A stretch of 64,000 bases of DNA. Origin: Vanrija pseudolonga (taxonomy: Eukaryota; Basidiomycota; Tremellomycetes; Trichosporonales; Trichosporonaceae). Position numbers and translations under genes: made by a program. Positions 55,652 through 64,000 of this stretch are shown in pieces. The stretch is from positions 1,426,001 to 1,490,000 of the forward strand of contig NC_085853.1 in NCBI RefSeq assembly GCF_020906515.1, read 5' to 3'. Below the pieces are notes generated by a model. That model was not told where the DNA came from. It did not search any database and saw only the letters and a program-made list of their open reading frames with translations. The stretch's first letter is position 1. Each line of letters begins with the position of its first letter.

Positions 55652-56545
55652 ATGCGCCGCCACACGATGCTCGCCGCCCTCCTGCTCGTTGTAGCCGTTT
55701 CGCTCGCCGACGCGCAACTCTCGCCCACAACAACCACCGCCACATCCGCCACCGCCACAAGCATCCCCACAGGCCAAGTCCTGACCGTCACCAGGGGCTA
55801 TGAGCACTCCTTCAACCCCGGCTGGCAGGAGCTCGAGCGGCGCGAACTGGCGCGCGTGAAGGCGTTGCAAAAACGCGTGGGGGCCATGCGAGCCGCCACG
55901 CTCGTCGTCGGCCCCGCCATGCTCATCCTCGTCGTGCCAGTCTGCTGTGTCACGCTTTGGGTGTTTATCAAGCCCCAGGCGCGGCGACCGACGCCGCACA
56001 AGCCCAAGCCCAAGCCCAAGCCAGAAGCAGTCGAGATGGCGCCGCGTAGCCCGTCGCCGGCGAAGGCGCAGCCCGTAATCGGCCCAACGGCTACTGAGCC
56101 GTACGCCTATCCCACCGGCACCGGCACCGGCTCGAAGGCCAGCGCGGCGACGCTGGCGGCAGCAGCGATTCCCCTCCTCGCCAAGTCTGCCGCCGCGTCC
56201 ACATACGTCTCCACCACGACTGTGGCACTGTGGCTCGACGACGCGGCGTACTACGACAACAAGTACAAGTATGACCGGCTGATCGCCGAGGAGGATTTCC
56301 GCCCGTGGATGATTGCGCTGGTGGCTATCATGGGCGTGTCGGTGCTGATCGTGGCGGGGTTCGCGCTGGTACGTGTGCCACGGCTGGCTGTGGGTAGCTA
56401 GCTGGACTGACTTGCCGGCCCACAGGGGTTGTATCTTCACTACCGCGAGCGCAGGGCGGTATTACGTCGCGACTTGGAGCTTCGCCAGCAGCTCGAGTTC
56501 GCGGGAGTCAAGTATGTAGACAGGCGTGCTGAGTATCGTGGCTAG
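55652..56545 (+). CDS. KVEYWGVN-family membrane protein 4, diverged tail
   Basis: 278 residues. Exons 55652-56368 and 56426-56545 (57-nt phase-0 intron). Signal peptide MRRHTMLAALLLVVAVSLADA, nearly that of gene 3; short Thr-rich ectodomain; span ATLVVGPAMLILVVPVCCVT; cytosolic loop has lost the DINKPW core and instead carries a Lys-Pro repeat (HKPKPKPKPE) before VEMAP; Ala-rich segment with IPLLAKSAAAS; outer loop AAYYDNKYKYDR; last span IALVAIMGVSVLIVAGFAL; the tail is 39 residues and ends AEYRG rather than EYWGVN, with FAGVKYVDRR before it. Recent duplicate of gene 3 by promoter, with an altered cytosolic face. Confidence 0.83.
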
Positions 56546-56792
56546 TCGCCTTGCACTGCACAGCTATGTCGTTGTATGAGCACGTTTATGGTGCATGTCC
56601 AACATTTGCTCCATTCCGTGAGTGGAGCCGAACGAGCAGTGCCAGCCAGCCACTAGCTCAGAGACGGACTTGCACATGATGGGTGGTGCTTGACCCACTA
56701 ACAACCCACCATGCCCATGCCTCCCGGCATATATGAACGGCGCTTGGCCAGCCCCAGCTCACACGATCATCAGTCGTAACAAAACAAGCAAC
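56546..56792. promoter_or_regulatory. promoter of membrane-cluster gene 5
   Basis: TATATGAA at 56731-56738 lies about 60 bp before the start, the same TATA variant as gene 4. The 19-bp block of genes 3 and 4 is absent. Confidence 0.5.
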
Positions 56793-57614
56793 ATGACCTC
56801 CCCCCTGCTCCTCGCTCTGGCCGCAAGCACCCTCCTCGCTGCCGCCGAGGCCCAGCTCACCAAGGCAAACAGCAGCGCGCCGACAGGAGCGCCGCTACCG
56901 CCACCGGGCACCAACAGCCTCGTCCTGACACGCAGCAGGACATGGACGGTGCCCGCCACCAACACGGGGTACAGCGAGGTGGATCACATCCAGTCGCTCC
57001 GCGTGCAGGCCTTGAAGGACCAGGAGCACAGACTGTTCATCGCGACCGTCACGCTCGGCGTGGTGATGTTCGTGGTCGTGCTCCCTGTCTTCTTGTTCCT
57101 CCTGCGCCGGTACAATGCCCACACTCGCCGTCTCCTCCAGCAGGCCCCGCCGCCCGAGGTATACAAGCCGTGGGTGGGGCTCGAGATGGTGCCGCCGACG
57201 GGCACGGGCACGGCGTTCCCGAGCAACAAGAAGGTTGGCACGGTCGCTTTCGCTGCCGCCGCCGTGCCGCTGCTCGCCAAGCCCGCCGCGGCGACGACGA
57301 CGGCGACATATTACGCCTCGACGGAGTTCGTGCACACAACGGTCACAATCGACGACCAAAAGTTCTACGACAACTGGTACAAGCCCCAGAGGGAGTACGC
57401 CACGCAACAGATCGCGACGCTGTCCATCTTGCTCCCCATCATTGTCATTGTGCCGCTGTTCCTGATGGCCGGCTTGTCACTGGTACGTGCGATACGTCAT
57501 GCTGACCTGTGTCGGTCGTCGAGCAGAGCTGACACGGCCCAGCACGCGTATCTCCGCCGCCGTCGGGCCAAGAGGACTACTGGCCGCAAGGTTGAATACT
57601 GGGGAGTCAACTAG
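56793..57614 (+). CDS. KVEYWGVN-family membrane protein 5
   Basis: 253 residues. Exons 56793-57482 and 57543-57614 (60-nt phase-0 intron). Signal peptide MTSPLLLALAASTLLAAAEA; Pro/Thr-rich ectodomain with one sequon (NSS); span FIATVTLGVVMFVVVLPVFL; loop RRYNAHTRRLLQQAPPPEVY then KPWVGLEMVP; hydrophobic AFAAAAVPLLAKPAAAT; outer loop DDQKFYDNWYKPQREYATQQ; last span SILLPIIVIVPLFLMAGLSL; 23-residue tail HAYLRRRRAKRTTGR plus KVEYWGVN. With gene 3 this sets the family consensus. Confidence 0.87.
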   Translation: MTSPLLLALAASTLLAAAEAQLTKANSSAPTGAPLPPPGTNSLVLTRSRTWTVPATNTGYSEVDHIQSLRVQALKDQEHRLFIATVTLGVVMFVVVLPVFLFLLRRYNAHTRRLLQQAPPPEVYKPWVGLEMVPPTGTGTAFPSNKKVGTVAFAAAAVPLLAKPAAATTTATYYASTEFVHTTVTIDDQKFYDNWYKPQREYATQQIATLSILLPIIVIVPLFLMAGLSLVRAIRHADLCRSSSRADTAQHAYLRRRRAKRTTGRKVEYWGVN

Positions 57615-58001
57615 TCGGAGAGAGTGGAGTCGATGCAGTGCTTGGAGTGGCGTCGGTGTGCCGGAATAGACCGACCCGCTTGGCTTGGTGCAGCGGCGGC
57701 TGGCTTGGCATTTCGAGCACGTTTGTGCCACCACTGCAGGACACCCAATGCACCCAACCCACCTGCCTAGAGTCGTAACAATTAACCCGCTAGTCCTGTG
57801 CATACCGCAAGCCGCGCTCGGGGCTGTGCGTGCATGCATCCCGCGGCCCGCCCGCTCGTGTCGGAGCAGGCGGGGTACATAGCGCGCGAGGATGCAGCAT
57901 GGCACTGACAGCCCAACAACAACAACGACAGCAGCAACAACAACAACCAACCGACCTCGGTTACACCCCACTCGCGCGACTGACGTCAACCACCTACAAC
58001 C
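57615..58001. other. intergenic region, membrane-cluster genes 5 and 6
   Basis: A 387-bp spacer with a CAACAACAACGACAGCAGCAACAAC tract (given here in short units of CAA/CAG) near 57910-57950, which would be in the 5' UTR of gene 6. No gene seen. Confidence 0.45.
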
Positions 58002-59428
58002 ATGCGGATACGCTCTGCGCTTTTCGTCCTGCTTCCTGTGGCGGCAGCCGCGCCGGCCCTCACCATCCCCGTGACGCTCGGCGTGCTCGTCACCACCGTC
58101 ACCATGGGTGACCCCGGCCCGACGGCGACAATAGCGACGACGCCCACCGCCGCCGCCGCCGGCGCGATCCAGACAGTCACTGTCCCCGGCACCACGGTCG
58201 TGGCGTACGGCTCGACGTACACTTTGCCCGGCACGACGATCTACTCGACGACCGCGCGGAGCGTGTACAACACGTTCGCGACGACGGTGGCCAACACGCC
58301 AACGACGGCCTTCACGGCCGGCGAGGGGCGCTTCGAGTCGACATACGACGTCGCCACTACGACCATCACGCTTGCCGGCGGCGAGCTCTCAACGAGTACG
58401 ATACGCACCACGACGGTGGTGTACCCGCCCCGGAACACGGCACAGTGGACATGGACCGCGGTCGAACTCCAGCGGCCCGAGCCTACCCCGGGCGCCATCT
58501 TCAACGAGCAGGTGTGGGCCGCGCAGAGCCGCGCGAGCTCGCTGCACGGCGCGATGGTCATCACTGTCATCGTGTCGACGCTGCTCATGGCCCTCGTCGG
58601 CTTCCCCGCGTGGCTGTGGTACCACTTCGTCACGGTCAAGCGCGAGATGACGGGCCGGCGGAACGTGCTGAGCGACAGCGGCGGCGGCAACGGCACCGTG
58701 CAAGACTGGGAGATGATGCGCCACGCCGGGACGGCAGAGCGCGCCGCCATCGACAGGCAACATGCGCGCGACGCGGCTGCCGAGGCGGACCCCGCGCCGG
58801 CGTACACCCCTCCCTCCGAGGGTGTGCTCCCGCAGTACGGGGCCGACGAAGAGCGCCAGCGGCTGCTGGTCTCCGGTGCGGCCGTCGCCACGGCGGCGGG
58901 GGCGGCGCTCGCCAACGTGCCTGTCGCGAGGGGAGCTCCCGTCGCCACCGCTGCGGCGCCGAGCGCTGCGGGCCCCGCAGCAGCCGCGCGCGCATGGGTC
59001 ACGACGGCGGTCGAGGCGTCGACCCGCGTGCCAGGCGTGCCGTATCCCTACTCCTACACGCCAGTGACCTTCAACACGACGATGCGCGTCCCGGACGCGA
59101 CGGTGACCTCGACGTCCTACTCGTACAAGGGCTGGTCGCCGTCCGGCGCGGCGCAGCTGGCCGCCGCGAATCGGCAGTACACTGCCGCGCAGGTCGGCAT
59201 CGCGCTGGGCATCATCATCCCGTGGGGGCTTATCGCGCTGTGTTTCTTGGTGCGTTTTGTTTGGATGGGCTGGTTGATTAGCCGCTGACGCTTCAGATAT
59301 CGTGGCGCAAGGTGCGCAGATGGCGCAAGGTCCAGAAGTACCTCGAGGGCGGGGACGTCGACTACTCCGCCGTGCGGGCTGCGCGGTGCGACGCTGCATC
59401 GCGTGAGATTGCAGCGGGGGCTCGGTGA
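58002..59428 (+). CDS. diverged membrane-cluster protein 6 with PY motif
   Basis: 459 residues, the longest member. Exons 58002-59249 and 59297-59428 (47-nt phase-0 intron). Signal peptide MRIRSALFVLLPVAAAAPA; an ectodomain of about 160 residues very rich in Thr (repeated TTT and TTxT), likely O-glycosylated; span MVITVIVSTLLMALVGFPAWLW; cytosolic loop KREMTGRRNVLSD with PAPAYTPPSEG, a PPxY-like element, and LPQYG; Ala-rich hydrophobic segment; second outer loop with NTTMRVPDATV; last span VGIALGIIIPWGLIALCFL; tail ISWRKVRRWRKVQKYLEGG and on. Same domain order and intron position as genes 1-5, but the KVEYWGVN end is absent. Closest to gene 7. Confidence 0.82.
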
Positions 59429-59806
59429 TGATGGCTGGATGGCGCTAGCGTGAGAGCGGGGTCTGTACTTTGCGTGCATAGAGGATTATGGACAATGACG
59501 CACCTGTTGTTGTTGTACGTACATGCTACATTACATTTAAAGGCACCCGGGGTTTCAAAGAGTCAGATGACGACGTCTGGATACCCGCTTTTGTAGAGTG
59601 CCTGTTGCTCTCTAGCTCATCCCGTCTGCGGCCAGACTACTGAATCATGTGCGGCGGTCATGTCACCAGGCCGGATGGTGGTGGGCTGCAGGCCGAAGTG
59701 TGGGCTTAATGCACGCTATCGTGCTGTGACAGCCAGTGCATGCACACCAGAGTGTCTGTCTCTTGACACTGCACACTCCACCACCACCACCACCACGACC
59801 ACCACC
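59429..59806. other. intergenic region, membrane-cluster genes 6 and 7
   Basis: A 378-bp spacer ending in an ACC/CCA trinucleotide run (59778-59806) directly before the start codon. ACATTTAAAGG near 59532-59542 is AT-rich but far from the start. No gene seen. Confidence 0.45.
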
Positions 59807-60774
59807 ATGCTGCCACTGCTACTCACCGCACTCCTAGCCACCCAGGCCAGCGCCCAGCGGGCAACGACGATCACAATCACCCAGCCGCAGACGACAGCTC
59901 CGGGGCACGAGCAGACGGCCATGACGACGATCGTCGCCAACCCGCACCTGACGTACACGCTCGGCGCCGACACGACGGCAGAGTACTTCACCACGACGAT
60001 CGTGAGCACCATCATGGGCAAGATCCAAGACACGCAGATCACGTCGGTGCCGTACCCGGCCGCGACGGCGCCGTTCGTCTGGACCGTCACGCAGTCGACC
60101 GACGACTGGTTCCGCGAAGACCGGAAAGCGGACAAGCTGTTCAATGCGTTCTTGGCCAGCATCATCACGAGCCTCTGCCTCGCGGGCTTTGTTGGCTTGA
60201 CGCTCGTACTGTGGTACCGCAGGAGGGTACGCCGCGAGATGGAGCGCGGAGACGGGGACGGGGACGAGGCGCCGCCGGCGTACTCCCCGCCACGGGGCCG
60301 CTCGGTGTACTCGGTGTACTCGGTCTCATCGGGCAAGGGCCTAGTCGGCACCGCAGCGGCAGCAATGGCGCTCCCCAAGGCGTTCGCCGCGCCCCTCCGC
60401 CGCGCGCTGGTCGCGACCACAATGACGCTGTCCACCGAGTCGCGCGACCAGCTGGGCCTGTACTCGCCCGCCGCGACAGGCGTGATCACGACCACTTTGC
60501 GCATCCCGGACAAGACGCAGACCGTCTTCCCGTACACCACGCAGGCGAGCTACATCAAGGCCGTGCATCGGCAACACGTGTACGCGGGGCTGATTGGCGT
60601 GAGCTGGGCTGTGCCGATGCTGGTTGTGGCGGCTTTCCTCTTGGTAAGTGGCACAGGGCGACGCCTTGCTGATACCAGCACTCGTTCCTCAAGTTGCGCC
60701 GCTGGCGCCAGCGACAGCGCGCCGCGCACAACGTGCCCCTCGGCATGCTCGGCGCGGCGCCGGGGACCAAGTAG
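59807..60774 (+). CDS. diverged membrane-cluster protein 7 with PPAY motif
   Basis: 310 residues. Exons 59807-60643 and 60679-60774 (35-nt phase-0 intron). Signal peptide MLPLLLTALLATQASA; Thr-rich ectodomain; span AFLASIITSLCLAGFVGLTL; loop RRRVRREMERGDGD with APPAYSPPRG (a PPxY motif); a repeated SVYSVYSVSS; Ala-rich segment GTAAAAMALPKAFAAP; second outer loop ITTTLRIPDKTQ, matching TTMRVPDAT of gene 6; last span GVSWAVPMLVVAAFLL; tail HSFLKLRRWRQRQRAA ending GAAPGTK. The intron sits directly after the last span as in all members. With gene 6 it forms a separate subgroup. Confidence 0.82.
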
Positions 60775-61405
60775 GACCTGGGCGGCGAGCAGTGGGCACA
60801 GCGAAGTGCCACACGGACACTGGTTGTAGGTATGCACTTGTGCAGTGTTGTGAACGGTGTGCGATCGCCAGCCCACAGCGCGCATGTATGCAAAAGAGGA
60901 TCCCTCGATCCCCCCGACCTGGGCTTGCAAGCACCCCTGTGACCGTCCTTCTTGCCCGTGTGCCGCAGCACCGGCGGCCAGCTTGCAAGCTGTGGCGCTT
61001 CAAGTCATTTGCGTCCCTCACAAATGACGCCACGCCAGGTCTGAGCTCGAACCCACGCAGGCTCGAACCCATGCCCGTTACGATAGGTACCGCTGCTTGA
61101 CGCGTAACTGGCCTCGTTAACCGCGACGATACCCCGGTGCACGGTGGGGTGGTGCGGGGGTCGTACTTGGGCTGGGGTGCCGGCGGTGCGAGCCGCGCGG
61201 GGTGCAGCCGCGGCCGGCCGGCCGGCTACACCGCGAGCATCGAACAGTGCCACACACACAACCCGCCTGCTCAGTTCAAAGCCGGGGCCGCGTACAGAAC
61301 AGTGCTGCATCTCTCTACCAACGTCGATCTAGCATATTACTTCTAGTGTATCGTACAGCTGCTTGTTACAAGTCATCTGCCGCGCCACTGCCGCCGCGCC
61401 GCCGT
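60775..61405. other. convergent region with B-box-like repeats
   Basis: Lies between gene 7 and the alpha-glucosidase. On the minus strand, GGGTTCGAGCC and GGGTTCGAGCT (about 61043-61076) look like two tRNA B boxes 20 bp apart, and TATCGTAACGGG recalls a Thr anticodon loop. Stems do not pair well, so this may be a tRNA relic or chance. No protein gene seen. Confidence 0.35.
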
Positions 61406-63189
<1,784 letters not shown>

Positions 63190-64000
63190 GGTTTATGCGT
63201 ATGTACCGTACGATGGGGGGAAGAGAGCAGCCCCACCCGCTCTGTTATAAGCGAAACCAGGCCAACCCAGAGCTGCTGGCCACCTCCCGCTCGCGGCGCA
63301 GTGTCGGTCCTCGGTCCGGGAGGACATATACTCGGGGCCCACCGAAAAGAGTCAGGGCTGTGGAGCCGACTGGCAGCTTGGCACGGCCGTTGTCTTCTTC
63401 TTCCCCTCCCTCCTCTGCCGCGACCGTGCAGCCTCCTTGTCCCCGTGCACACCCCGCAGCACAGGGGCATATGTAAACGTGTGGGGAAAACCAAATGCAC
63501 GCGGCTGTGCGCGGCTACTGGCAGCAAAGACGGGATATTGTTAACGGCCGAGAGCCGAGGATGCGGCGGGCGCCGAGGTTGCACCGAGCGGTGGCCATTG
63601 CTTTTTCTGGTACGCCATCGCCTAAGCCTCGGAGTAAAGTGACGCGCGTGAGCGAGGTGCGCGAGTGGAGGAGAGCAACGGCCGGGTCCGGGGAGTGGAC
63701 CTGTGCATGTGGAGGGACGTGGAGGAGATGACAGGACGCTGCTGGAACAGTCGGCTAGGCCGACCAGACGCCGTTGAGGGGGGGCAACAGCCGACCCAAT
63801 CGCGTCGACGCCGACCTCGCCGAGAGCACATGCATGCTTGATCAGAACGCACCGAGAACGGCCCCCTCGCACGCTATATCCCCCGCGCAATGTACCGAGT
63901 GTGTCGTGCTTGCTTGCTGGTTTAGGAATCGTCGATGGATGGCGAGAGATGTGCAGTGGACGAATATCGGCGTCTACCGATGTCGGTGGGCCGGACCGAG
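63190..64000. other. upstream region of alpha-glucosidase
   Basis: About 810 bp to the window edge. It must contain the glucosidase promoter. GTTATAAGCG near 63244-63253 lies about 55 bp upstream of the start and may be its TATA box. ACATATACTCGGGG at 63324-63337 holds a CGGGG core as used by Mig1-type glucose repressors, but this is weak. No gene recognised. Confidence 0.4.

Overview
The window is nuclear DNA from a GC-rich, gene-dense fungus. Nearly every gene is interrupted by very small spliceosomal introns, mostly 33-60 nt, with a GTRNGT donor, a CTGAC-like branch site and a CAG or TAG acceptor. Fungal gene content (TFIID TAF1, monopolin Csm1, a septation-type kinase, an F-BAR/SH3 cytokinesis protein, Are-type sterol acyltransferase, NCE101, mS41) together with this intron style fits a basidiomycete yeast of the Tremellomycetes. 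A Trichosporonales relative (Trichosporon, Cutaneotrichosporon, Apiotrichum or Vanrija type) is my inference, not something proved here.

Layout. 1-3116: 3' part of TAF1. 4117-9545 (minus): a huge protein kinase with CH, kinase and C1 domains and a C-terminal CaaX box. 9546-15394: a 5.8-kb gene-poor stretch. 15395-16885 (minus): AIF2/FSP1-like oxidoreductase. 18643-21068: two tandem PhzF-like genes. 21479-24904: a divergent pair, SCP2-type thiolase and nitronate monooxygenase, both ending in the peroxisomal signal ARL. 25589-30137 (minus): four small to medium basic nuclear-looking genes, three of which share one short C-terminal domain split by an intron at the same place. 30696-30767: tRNA-Thr(CGU). 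31076-34283: divergent CSM1 (monopolin) and ERCC1/RAD10. 34319-35673: unknown five-exon gene. 37032-40323: forkhead factor with an unusually long intron. 40726-42824: sterol O-acyltransferase. 43910-45110: convergent NCE101 and mS41/FYV4. 45736-49612: F-BAR/SH3 protein. 50218-51632: short-chain dehydrogenase.

51892-60774 holds the most striking structure: seven related genes (one minus, six plus) for secreted-signal, multi-spanning membrane proteins. All have a Ser/Thr-rich ectodomain, a cytosolic loop, an Ala-rich hydrophobic segment, a last membrane span, and a phase-0 intron directly after that span. Four of them end in a near-invariant cytosolic tail (K-V-E-Y-W-G-V/I-N). I recognise no known family. 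61406-63189 (minus) is a GH13 alpha-glucosidase.

Functional threads: cytokinesis and chromosome segregation (kinase, F-BAR protein, Csm1), lipid and peroxisome metabolism (thiolase, nitronate monooxygenase, sterol acyltransferase), and two lineage-type gene families expanded in place (the basic nuclear mini-family and the membrane-protein cluster). I saw no transposon, retroelement, CRISPR array or rRNA.
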